From contig CANRJR010000005.1 in assembly GCA_947631005.1 (NCBI GenBank), forward strand, positions 1 through 64,000: DNA of 64,000 nucleotides, read 5' to 3'. The position numbers were made by a program, and so were the translations under genes. The DNA is from an uncultured Clostridia bacterium. GTDB taxonomy: Bacteria; Bacillota; Clostridia; Christensenellales; Borkfalkiaceae. The notes below the pieces were generated by a model. It saw only the letters and a program-made list of their open reading frames with translations, was not told where the DNA came from and made no database searches. Positions 47,282-57,700 of this stretch are shown here, in pieces. The first letter of the stretch is position 1; every line of letters starts with the position of its first letter.

Positions 47282-47798
47282 AAACGACAACCTTACCGAT
47301 TTCCTTACAGACTTGGCGCAGGCAATACGCACGAAGAAAGGCTACCCTGCTTCACAAAAAATCAATCCGCAAGACTTTGCGAGCGAAATTATGGGTATCG
47401 GCGGGGATTGGACTGTCAGTAAAAATACTTTTCACCTCGATCACGATGATACAATTTCATTGTTTTTTGACAGTGAAAGCGGTTTTGCTATAATTCATGG
47501 TAATTTTGATAATACGTTCCTTACCGAACAAGACAGTCCGCGTGCATATCTTGAAGTTAACGGTAAGACCATTATAGAAATCGACGCCGATTTCAGGTAT
47601 TCTGAATTCTCTTTTGTAATCGGAATAGAAAAAGACATCCTCGACCAAGGAGTAACTCTGTTTGGTGAGTCCGATGCCAATGGACGCTTTTGGGAAGGAG
47701 CAGACAAAGGATATGTATCTCTTCATTATAGCGTGGATGGACAACCAACAGATACCTCTTTCTATTTGGACGTATTTATTGCACGACAAATTAAGTAG
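47274..47798 (+). CDS. Tail fibre/receptor-binding accessory protein
   Basis: NLTDFLTDLAQAIRTKKGYPASQKINPQDFASEI N-terminus typical of fibre-associated proteins. Confidence 0.55.
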   Translation: MAKNDNLTDFLTDLAQAIRTKKGYPASQKINPQDFASEIMGIGGDWTVSKNTFHLDHDDTISLFFDSESGFAIIHGNFDNTFLTEQDSPRAYLEVNGKTIIEIDADFRYSEFSFVIGIEKDILDQGVTLFGESDANGRFWEGADKGYVSLHYSVDGQPTDTSFYLDVFIARQIK

Positions 47799-47799
47799 T

Positions 47800-47894
47800 T
47801 ATATTTTCCATACTCGGTCAAGCGTATCTTTCTGTCCTGTTCCGTGAAGCATATCCGAAACAGGAATAAAGCCCGCAACACCGAGTTGGATATA
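47800..47894 (+). ncRNA. Structured intergenic RNA upstream of membrane genes
   Basis: Outer stem actcggt (47812-47818)/accgagt (47880-47886) extended by tcca/tgga and tata/tata; inner hairpin tcctgtt (47835-47841)/aacagga (47859-47865). Confidence 0.4.
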
Positions 47895-47916
47895 GGATTT
47901 TCGGAGGTGGAACGAA

Positions 47917-48369
47917 ATGAAAAAGATAGGTGTAAAATTCTTCATCGGTCTCCTTGTCGGCGTTCTGCTCGGCGCGGGACTGTGCTTCCTCATCTACTTT
48001 CTAACGGTGGGCGATGTGGCTTGGAAAGAGTATCTCGAAAACGAGATCATTCCGAACGCCGTCGTCGTCCTCACGGCAATCGGCACGATTATGATTGCGG
48101 CAATGCCCGTCATCAGCAAAATCTCGACTGCCGTCAACAAGTTCGACAGGGCGACGAAAGACGTGAACTCGACCGTTACGGACAACTGGAAGAACGAGCA
48201 AAAGATCGCGTCGCTCGAAACGAGACTCGACAACATCGAGATGGCGGCGCAGAACACCGAGAAAATTGTGCGGATCGGTTTCTGTAACAGCGACGAACTC
48301 GTCAAAAAGGGATACGCAAAAGAGATCGCAAAGGTGGGACAAGGCGATGAGAAAAAAGTTGAGAATTAG
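47917..48369 (+). CDS. Membrane protein with two N-terminal TM segments (holin candidate)
   Basis: MKKIGVKFFIGLLVGVLLGAGLCFLIYFL...VVLTAIGTIMIAAMPVI. Confidence 0.5.
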   Translation: MKKIGVKFFIGLLVGVLLGAGLCFLIYFLTVGDVAWKEYLENEIIPNAVVVLTAIGTIMIAAMPVISKISTAVNKFDRATKDVNSTVTDNWKNEQKIASLETRLDNIEMAAQNTEKIVRIGFCNSDELVKKGYAKEIAKVGQGDEKKVEN

Positions 48370-48784
48370 GCTTGTGTTCCTATACATAGGGAGTTTCATC
48401 GTCTCGATCGCACCGCTTCTCACGATTTTGATTATGAATTGGGGGAAGTACACCGAAACCCCGAGCGACACGGTAAAGCTCTGTCTTGGCGGGGCGATCC
48501 TGCTCTTTTTCGTCTTTCTGAAAGTCATCGGAAAGCTCCATATTCCAAGGCGTATCATTCTATTTGCCGTCGTATTTCTCCTTTCGTATCTATTGGCGAA
48601 AGTGATGACGGATATGCTTATTTTAAGCGGCATGGCTCTTGCGGGAGAAATGCTCGACGTTATCTGTTTTCAGTGGCTTATCCGTAAGACAAAAGAGAGC
48701 CTTCTCGTCGAAAAAACGGCAGACGAGACCGCAAAGAAAGTTGAAGCAATTCTGGAAAAACATATCGGAAGCGGGAGGGTATAA
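48347..48784 (+). CDS. Multi-TM membrane protein
   Basis: Three to four hydrophobic segments; overlaps both neighbours. Confidence 0.5.
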   Translation: MRKKLRIRLVFLYIGSFIVSIAPLLTILIMNWGKYTETPSDTVKLCLGGAILLFFVFLKVIGKLHIPRRIILFAVVFLLSYLLAKVMTDMLILSGMALAGEMLDVICFQWLIRKTKESLLVEKTADETAKKVEAILEKHIGSGRV

Positions 48785-49662
48785 TGAACGAAAAAGTAAG
48801 AGATTTCTTCAAGAACAACATCGGCTATTTTGCCATCGCCCTTGTTTCTGGCATTTACATAGCGACTGCCTTGATTACGGTAGAGGAGACGGGAAAAACT
48901 ATCTCGCAAATTATCGCGGACGGTACGATCGTTCTCTTTCTCGGATTGTTCATCAATCGTATTTTTGACTTGCAGGGCATGTTAAGCGGCGATCGCGACG
49001 AAAGAGTGCAAAGCACGGTTAAATTGCACGGGGAAATGGTTGTGCGCGTCTCCCCGTATATTGAACAGCTCGACGATTGGTGCGAGATGAAGAACCGTGA
49101 GGCGATGAAAATTCAGCGCACCAAGATACTTGCAAGCGCGGGCATGAAGTACGAAGAATACTTCGACGAGGACGGTGTCGCAAAGGGTTTCACGCCAGAC
49201 GCGGCGAAGCTCAAAAATAAGCTCACGCGGACGGACGAGCTGCACCGCATAAGGTGCTATCGGAAAGCTCTTAAATTAAAACTCACACCGCTCACGGCAA
49301 GTACGCTTACGAGCGAGGGCGGGAGGAAGCAAGACCCGTATTTCCTCGGGAGGACGAAAGCACAGTATGAAACGAGAACGGGAGTTATGGATTTATTTTC
49401 GAAGATCGGGACAGCGTGCATTTTCGGATATTACGGGGTCGCCCTCGTGCAGAATTTCAGCTACGCCGCTCTTATATGGACCTCCTTGCAAGTGGTGATC
49501 TTCCTGACAATGGGAGTGATTAAAATGTATCGCTCGTATATGTTCGTAACCGACGAATATCGCGGGCGCATCGTGAAAAAAATCGATAATCTGCAAAAGT
49601 TCGAGAACTATATCATCGCATCGGGACAGAAGATGCCCAAAATCATCGGAATGGAGGTATAA
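48784..49662 (+). CDS. Membrane protein of unknown function
   Basis: TM pairs at N-terminus and C-terminal third; TAATG overlap. Confidence 0.5.
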   Translation: MNEKVRDFFKNNIGYFAIALVSGIYIATALITVEETGKTISQIIADGTIVLFLGLFINRIFDLQGMLSGDRDERVQSTVKLHGEMVVRVSPYIEQLDDWCEMKNREAMKIQRTKILASAGMKYEEYFDEDGVAKGFTPDAAKLKNKLTRTDELHRIRCYRKALKLKLTPLTASTLTSEGGRKQDPYFLGRTKAQYETRTGVMDLFSKIGTACIFGYYGVALVQNFSYAALIWTSLQVVIFLTMGVIKMYRSYMFVTDEYRGRIVKKIDNLQKFENYIIASGQKMPKIIGMEV

Positions 49663-49667
49663 CGGAA

Positions 49668-51746
49668 ATGGCAATCAATGGTCTGCCGCAGGCAGGTTTA
49701 AGCGGATCGAGCAACGTTCCTCTTTGGAAGTTGCTCGGCTACAAGTCCTATCAAGAATACGTCAACGCAACTTCGGGGGCACAAAGCGGGATGACGGCCG
49801 TCTCGCCGACCGATTCGCTTCTTGATCGCTACCGTTATAAGAGCTGGAATCCGACGGGCGACACTGTGGGAAGCTACGAAGAAAAACTTGGGCGCAGCCT
49901 CGGAGGGGGAGTTGTTTCATCTCCGAAGATCTCGGGATTTGACCTTGAAAAATACCTTGACCCGAACGTCGTCGGCAGATCCGATTCGGGGATTGGCGGC
50001 GGAATCGGCGGCGGGAGAGGCGGCGTAACCGATGAGGGGCTTGTCGTGGGAGGGAGCACAGGCAATCTTGAAAGATTTCCGACGGTGGGCAATTCGGGGG
50101 TAAAAACTCCGAGCCCCGCGCCTACGCCCGAATCGCCGAAGCCTTCTTCTCCGTCCGCAGAAACAACGCCGACGCCGCCCCAAAAAGACAATCTGCTCGA
50201 CAAGACGATTCCCGATAATGTCTCCCCCTCGACGGGAAGTACCGTACCGACGGGCGGTTCTTCGGGCGGCTCTGCCTCTCCGAGCGAAGATACAAGCGTT
50301 CCCGCAAATAGCGCAGAGTTCGATGCGAAGTATCAAGGGAATGACTTTCTCGAATGGTACAAGGCAAACTATGGGACAGATTTCGACCCGAACGTCGGCT
50401 TCTCGCGGAGTGAGGGAATGTCCGACGTGGATTGGGCGATCGGGAACAGCCTGTACAACAGCTATCTCACGGGGCGCAATCTCGAAAACGAGTACAACGC
50501 GAACAGATCGCAGGCAGAGGAACGGTATAACGCCGCGCTTGACGCTCTCAATACGAACAAGCGTAATGCACAGCAGAACGCCTCGATTACGCTTGATAAA
50601 CTCAAAAAGTATCTGCCGACGCAAATCAAGGCGCAAGGTCTCGGCGGTCTCGGCGTGAGTGAATCGTCTGTCCTGAAAGCCTACAACAATTATCAGAACA
50701 ATATGGGCGAGATTGAGGGCAATTATAACACGAACAAGTCCACGATCGACACCAATAGGGAAACGACGCTCACAGACTTGCAGAGGGCATACCAAGACAG
50801 CAAGACCAATCTCGACATCGCCGCGGGCGAGCAAAGCCAAGGTATATTCGAAAAGTACAGGGACGCGGACAAGGCGGCGAAAGAAAAGGATTATTCCGAC
50901 GCACTCGACGCTCTTTTGGGTAGCACGAGCGTATCTGCCGACGAGCTCATGCAGTACGTCGAGCGATTCCGCGGAAGAGTAAGCAACGAGCAGTACAACA
51001 CACTCGTACAACAGGCGCAACAGGTCGCGCAGGCGAATCTTTCGGCACAGCAGAGATCTCTCCGCGACGAGTTGTCTGCGATGATACAGGGAAGTACGAA
51101 CGCATCGGAGAGCGAGCTTCTGCAACGCCTCGAACAGTACAGGGGGAGGGTGTCGGACGATCAGTTCAAAGCCTTGCAAGATCAGGCGAGACAGCGAGCA
51201 TACGCCAACACGCAGGGAGAGCAACAGAGCACATTCCAAGAGGTCATGGACGTTATCATAAGTGGATCTTTCAACACGCCGCAGGAACTCGAAAGCTTCG
51301 TAAACTCGTTCAAGGGGCGTGTAAGCGACGATCAGTGGGGCATTCTCCAACAGTATGTCAAACTCTACAAAGATTCGCCAGACGAGCAAAGGCGACAAGA
51401 AGCAGTGCAAGAACAGAAAGAGCTCGACAAGTTCAATTCGGTTACATCGAGCGATGTCACATTCAACAACAACGGCGGGTGGGGGAAGCTCGGTGCGACC
51501 GATTACAGCGAGGGAGACAACTTCTCCGTGAAAGACCCGACAGGATTCGTGTACCGCATTCAGAGCGGCGGAGAGATTTCCGACAGCAATATCATAAACG
51601 CGGCGCGTGACATCGGGGACAATTCGGTGTTCGGGTATGGAGGGAAAGTTTACTTCAAGAAAGGCGGGAGGGTCTATCTCGTCGAGGCGAGAGACGGTTC
51701 CTACGGCAATCATTACGACAAACTCTATAAGAGAATATTCGGATAA
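49668..51746 (+). CDS. Putative internal virion/ejection protein with low-complexity linker and triplicated helical repeat
   Basis: Gly-rich N-terminus, Pro/Ser/Thr linker, coiled-coil, three FxGRVS(N/D)(E/D)Q repeats. Confidence 0.5.
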   Translation: MAINGLPQAGLSGSSNVPLWKLLGYKSYQEYVNATSGAQSGMTAVSPTDSLLDRYRYKSWNPTGDTVGSYEEKLGRSLGGGVVSSPKISGFDLEKYLDPNVVGRSDSGIGGGIGGGRGGVTDEGLVVGGSTGNLERFPTVGNSGVKTPSPAPTPESPKPSSPSAETTPTPPQKDNLLDKTIPDNVSPSTGSTVPTGGSSGGSASPSEDTSVPANSAEFDAKYQGNDFLEWYKANYGTDFDPNVGFSRSEGMSDVDWAIGNSLYNSYLTGRNLENEYNANRSQAEERYNAALDALNTNKRNAQQNASITLDKLKKYLPTQIKAQGLGGLGVSESSVLKAYNNYQNNMGEIEGNYNTNKSTIDTNRETTLTDLQRAYQDSKTNLDIAAGEQSQGIFEKYRDADKAAKEKDYSDALDALLGSTSVSADELMQYVERFRGRVSNEQYNTLVQQAQQVAQANLSAQQRSLRDELSAMIQGSTNASESELLQRLEQYRGRVSDDQFKALQDQARQRAYANTQGEQQSTFQEVMDVIISGSFNTPQELESFVNSFKGRVSDDQWGILQQYVKLYKDSPDEQRRQEAVQEQKELDKFNSVTSSDVTFNNNGGWGKLGATDYSEGDNFSVKDPTGFVYRIQSGGEISDSNIINAARDIGDNSVFGYGGKVYFKKGGRVYLVEARDGSYGNHYDKLYKRIFG

Positions 51747-51758
51747 GCGAGGTGTACA

Positions 51759-54700
51759 ATGCCTTATACTTTAACTCCCGCAGAGAGAAGAGCAAGAGCG
51801 CAGGCAGTCATGCGGCAACGAGAAAATCGCTATGCTCTCACAAACTATATCACCTCGCAGAAGCGGGCGGCAGCAGAGCGGGCAGAACAAATAAATCAGG
51901 CAAAAATTGAAGCGGAAACCGAAAAAAACAGGCAAGGCTTTTTCACGCGGGCGTTTCATACGATAGGAGACCTTGCGGCAAACGTATTGACGGGGGCTGT
52001 GAAAGGGCTCGAGGGGATCTACGACTTCGGAGCGGGCATCGTCGGCGGGATCGGCGGCTTGTTTGACAAAGACTTCCAAAACAGCGTGAAGAAAAGCATC
52101 GCCTACGATTGGACGGGTGAGACGATCGGAAAACCGTTGCAGGAAGCAACGAAGTATTCTTATCTAACGGACGGCGGGCTCGTCGAACAGGTGGCAAGCG
52201 GCGTGGGACAGATGCTCCCCGCCGTCGCCGTTAGCGTTGCGACGGGTGGTCTCGGTGCACCCGCCGCCATCGCGCAGGGGTCGAGCCTTGCAACGCTCGG
52301 ACTTTCTGCGGCGGGAAATTCTACGGAAGAGGCGTTTCAAGACGGCGCGGACTATGGAGCGGGTCTCCTTTATGGAGCAGCTTCGGGCGCGGTCGAAGTG
52401 GCAACCGAGAAGATGTGGGGCGGCTTCGGCAAACTCACAGGCGGCGGCTTCCTCGATAATGTCGGGAAGAGCGTCGCAAGCACGGGGATTCGCCGCGTTG
52501 CAAAGGAGGCGGTACAGGAAGGCATCGAAGAGGTCGTCTCGGAGGTGGCGAACCCCGCCCTCAAAGCGATTTACAAGGGCGGCTCGGCTCTCGAAGAGTA
52601 CAAAGATCCCGAATATTGGAAGCGCGTCGGCGAGGCGGGGCTTGTCGGCGGCTTGACTTCCGTCGTCTACGGAGGCTCGGTCGGGAAAGTCATCGACACG
52701 GTGAAGGGTACAAATCAAGACATCGGCGACAGTCTCGACGAGGTTGAGAATCTGCGGAAGAAGCGGAACAACCTCTTCGTCAACGACAGGTTGACGGCAG
52801 AGAATGAAGCGAGGATCGACGAAAATCTTCGGGCGAACTACGCCAACATCGAGCGCGTTCTTAAAAAGTCCTCGGAAAATACGAGGGCGAAATACATCAA
52901 GACCTACAACCTCTCCGAAGCGTTCGAGGCGGACGGGACAATGAAGTCCGATTTTGCCGTACATCTCGGCATCACGCCCGCCGCCGCGCAGACGGATACG
53001 GAAGGCGGCGAAGCGGCTCACACACCGCTTGCAAGTCTCGACAAACGGTATTATCACCCGTCTCTTCGCGGGCAGGAGCAGAGAATTGCCGAAAGCCTCG
53101 CACGGCAGGGGACGCGAGTATTCAGCGGGGAACTCACCGAGACAGAGCAGGCGAACTATACGAAGTTCAAAAAGGCGTTCAACGCCCTCGCGCAGAAGGG
53201 TCTCGTCGAACCCGATTTTGTCGTTGCAGAGACGACGGACAAGTTCTATTCCTACATAGACGGAAAGACCGTCGTCCTCGGAAAAGATGTGTTTGAGTCC
53301 GACGCATGGCAGAAGAAGCTCATTCACGAGACGACGCACTTCACCGAAGGCACAAAGGAGTGGGTCGACTATGCGAACTTTATCCTCTCGCAGACCGACA
53401 CCTCGGACGCTATCACCTCGATATTGCAGAAGGGGTACGGCATTACGCAAGCCGATGTCGATACTCTTCAAGATGCTATCCAACGGGGCGAACTCACCGA
53501 CAATCACAGGCTTCTTTTGAGTGAAATCATGGCGACGCAGAGCGAGAACCTCTTCGGGAATGAAGCCATGATTGCGAAGCTCACGCAGGAACGCCGCAGT
53601 CTCGCTCGGCGAATTTTCGATAAAATCAAGAACTTCATCAAAGTTCTCAAAGCGAAGTCCCCCGAAGAAAAGACAGTCATCAAGAAACTCGAAACGGCGC
53701 AGAAACTCTTTGAAAAGGCTCTCGGTCGTGCGGGTACAGAGTACGCCGCGAAGCGCAGGGCGGAAAGCGTCTCGGAAGAGCGGTCCTCGGAAGAGACGGA
53801 GCGGGGCGAGCAGCCCTCGGAGGACAGTCGAGACGAGACGGAAACTCGGAAGAAGAAGCGGCGCAAAAAGCGCAAGAGCTATTCCCTCAAACCTGTCAAG
53901 CCTGTCGAGGCGACAAGCGGGGAGTGGAGCGCAACTATCGACACCGACGAGGCGATGCGGAGATTTCCCAACCTTTGGAATGTGGCGGCGGAGCAGTCGG
54001 AGACGAGAAACCCCACGCAGATCAGAGGGACGGTTACGACCTACCGCAAGATTTATGACTACCTCAAAAAAGAAGGTTTCAAAGGGACTATTCTCGACGC
54101 TTCGAGCGGTCTCGGCTATGGCACGAGGGCGGGCATCGAAGAGTACGGTTTCAACGTGGAGGACATCGAACCGTTCCCGGACAGCGACTATTCGCCGAAA
54201 TACACGGACTACTCCACGCTCAACAAGAAGTACGACGTGATTATCAGCAACGCCGTCCTCAATGTACTTCCGCAAGATCAGAGAGATGCTCTCGTCGCAA
54301 AAATGGGCGAGATGCTCAATGTAGGCGGTCGCCTCTTCATCAATGTGAGAGGGGACGATGTAAACACGCTCTCTTCCAACCCGAAGAACGTCCGCATCGG
54401 CGACATGGAGTGGTATGTCGACTCGACAGGCTCGTACCAAAAAGGGTTTACGAGAAGCGAACTCATCGCGTATTTGAAGGACGCTCTCGGCGAGAACTTC
54501 ACGGTCTCTCCCGCGACGTTCTTCGGGAAAACCTCCGTCATCGTTACGAAGAACGCGGAGTCGGGGGTGAGATACTCTCTCAAACTCGGAGACGAAACCG
54601 TGTCCGGCACTATGGACGAGGGGGATTCTCTCGTTGCGCTTCACAACCTCTCCGAGGACAATCTTATGAGAGTATTGAAACTCGGAGGCTTCCCCATGCC

Positions 54701-57700
54701 GTCCATTGCCGTAACAAGGTCGGATATGGCGCACGACGATTTCGGCGACATCACAGTCATTTTCGGCAGAGATACGATAGACCCCGCGGCAAGTCGAGAA
54801 AACAAGGTTTATTCGAAGGACGGGTGGACTCCTGCCGTGCCGCCCATTGAGTACAAGGCAAACGAGCGGGTGCAAAAGAGAATACACGATAAATACTCCG
54901 CGATAGCAAAGAAGGTCGGCTATGATGCCGCACAGCCTCTTTATAAATATGTGGTCGACATCGAACGTGTATTAGCGCGGAGCGGTGGTGAAGTCGGTAT
55001 GCTCTCGGAAATTTACCAAGATACCGACATCATGAACCTCTTCCTTGTGGATACGGGAAGAGAGAGGGTCGAGCAGATTAAACGCGAAATTCGCACGGAG
55101 ATGTCTGACGGGGAGAAGCAGTTCAACAGTCAACTCGTTAATCTACTCGGAGAAGAATTTATCGAGCGGTATGAGGCATTGAACGGAGACAGAGAGGGTC
55201 GGAAAGCGTTCATAAGAGAAAACAAGGAAAAAATCGTGGACGCTCTCGCAACGATCATGAAAGGAGATGAATCCCTTGATGCCGCAAGGCAAGAGATTTC
55301 CGAGAATATATCAATCTTTGGTCTCGGCACAAGGCTAAATCACGCAATTCACTATTTGCACGAGGACGGGGTTTCCGTAAGAGAAGAGATCGACTCTTCC
55401 GCAACGCAAGACGCAATTCGCAGGGCTACGCCTCAAAAGGAATACAAAGAATGGGTCGATTCTATTTTTGGCGGGATACAAGAAAAGGTTGGTATTCGCA
55501 ACAATACCGATCCGTTTACTCGCTCCGGCAATCGCAGAAGTTTTGAAGCGACTCATTACGACTATACGCTCGAAAACATCGTCGAAGCGATGAAGGGAGA
55601 TGATGAACACGGTGCAGGGTGGGTTCATGGCTTAACCCTCGGACAGCTCTCCGCAAAACTCGCAAAGGAGTTCAAGAGCATTGACGAGATTCGTCAAGAC
55701 AGCGACTCTCTCAAAAAATCTGACGAGGCGATGCACGAAGAGTTTTCCGAAACTTCGAGAAAAATGCTCGAAGAAATAACAGGAGAAATGGTGGATAGGA
55801 GCAGGTTCAGCGACGAGGTTGACTATTGGACTTCGCTCGACAGTGCGTCGGTTGTTATTGGCGAGATTGCGGAAATGGGGTGCAGGACGCTCTCGGAGAT
55901 TGCCTCCTATATGAACAGGGAATACAAAACCGCGTATAGGTACAACGACAGCATCGGACGAAAGATTTTGGGGCTATTCGAGTATGTTCAGAAGATGACA
56001 GATACGGACTACTTCGAGGCGAAGCCTCGCCGCGCCGTTGGACTTGACGAGATTAGGCGCGTATTACTTCCCGAAAGCGCGAGCGAAGAACTCCGCTCCG
56101 AACTGCAAAAGCACAATGTCCCGTTCGAGGTGTATAAAGACGGGGAGAGCAGGGCGGATATTATATCGAGAATGGACGATGTGAAGTTTTCCCGCAAGGA
56201 CAGCGAGGGAAGGGCGTTGACGGAAGGGCAGGCGGAGTATTTCAGAGACAGTCAAGTCCGCGACGAAGAAGGAAACTTGCTCGTCGTGTACCACGGAACG
56301 CATGGCGGCGATTTCACCGTGTTCGAGCATGGGAAGGCTCCCAAGAATGACGCAGGTTGGCTCGGAGAGGGCTTCTATTTCTATGGGGACGAACACGAAG
56401 CTCAAATTTACGCCATGAACGGCGGCAGGGTCATTGAGGCGTACCTTGATGTTAAGAATCCGTATTATGCGACCGCGGAGGATATGGAGCGACTCGCCGA
56501 AATGGACGATGAGACGGAATCGCGCAAGTTTTCTGACGGTCTTATTGCCGACGGCTATGACGGAGTGTATTTTAACGGTGATTTAAGGCAGGAGTGGGTA
56601 GTTTTCAACGCAAATCAGATCAAGCTCGTTTCCAATGAGAACCCGTCGACCGATCCCGATATTCGGTATGCTCGGAAGGGCGGCGATTACTTCTACGAGC
56701 TGACGGACGGGCAAATCAAGAAGATGCTCGCCGACCATACCAAGTTTAAGGTGTACAGCAAGGTCGAGGCGGAGCAAGTCATCAACGACATTTTGAGCAA
56801 CTACATGACGTTCGGGGACAAGTACGGCGTACTTCGCGGCAAGGCAAAGTCCGAAGTTATCGAGATGCTTTGGCGCGGGCTGAACACCGCCGACAGCGGT
56901 CGTCAGATGAAAGTCGCGCTCGACATCGCCGAGTACATCATTCAGAACTCCGCCGTCGAGAGCCTTTGGGGAGACGAGGATATGCAGGCATACGTCGACA
57001 TCATCGACGCGCTCAAACCCTACCTTCATTCTCTCGACCTCAACGGCATCAAGGGTGAGATAAGGTATCGTTACGACAAGGATAACAGCGCATACCTTCT
57101 TTGGGGCAAGCCGAGAAGCGAAAAGGGCATCGGTCCGGATCAGCTTGCGCTTATACTCGAAAATAGCGGTATTCACATCGACGCTATCAATGAGGCGGAT
57201 ATTTTCTTCGAGATAGATTCCGCCTATCGGAACGCCGTGCAAGCGTTGAAAAAGAAGGCAAAGGAGATGCTGACGGACGCGCTTTCCTCGTCGGATCGCA
57301 GGCAGATGAAGCAGGACATCGCAAGGGAAGTACTTCGGAGCTTCGACACAAAGGGCAAGCCGTCGAAACTCGCGGCTATCGTCGAGAAGTATCGCAAGCA
57401 GGCTCTCGTTTGGAAAGAAAAGTACCTCGAAGAGCGAAGCAAAAACAGGCTTCTCAACCGCATTCTCGACAAGACGCAGAAACTCAAAGACATCAAACTT
57501 GGGACGTTCCTCAACGCCTCACAGTTCAAGAGCGACGTGTTCAAAGGCTCGATTGAGAAGCTCGCCAACATCAAGTATCGCGGCAACCTCTCCGACGCGG
57601 CGACAAGGAAGATTCTCGGCGGTCTCCGCGAATGGTATGTGGAGACGAACCCGCTTCTCGAAGGGGTCTATGACAACGACATCGCGGCTCTTTTGGAGAT

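Noticed and set aside
47844-48287. 147-aa ORF in an alternative frame
   Set aside because: Overlaps the better-supported membrane protein at 47917 and the structured intergenic RNA; composition is shadow-like.
49917-51713. 598-aa - strand ORF
   Set aside because: Antisense to the ejection-type protein; no plausible start context or motifs.
52164-54887. 907-aa - strand ORF
   Set aside because: Antisense shadow within the giant polyvalent gene.
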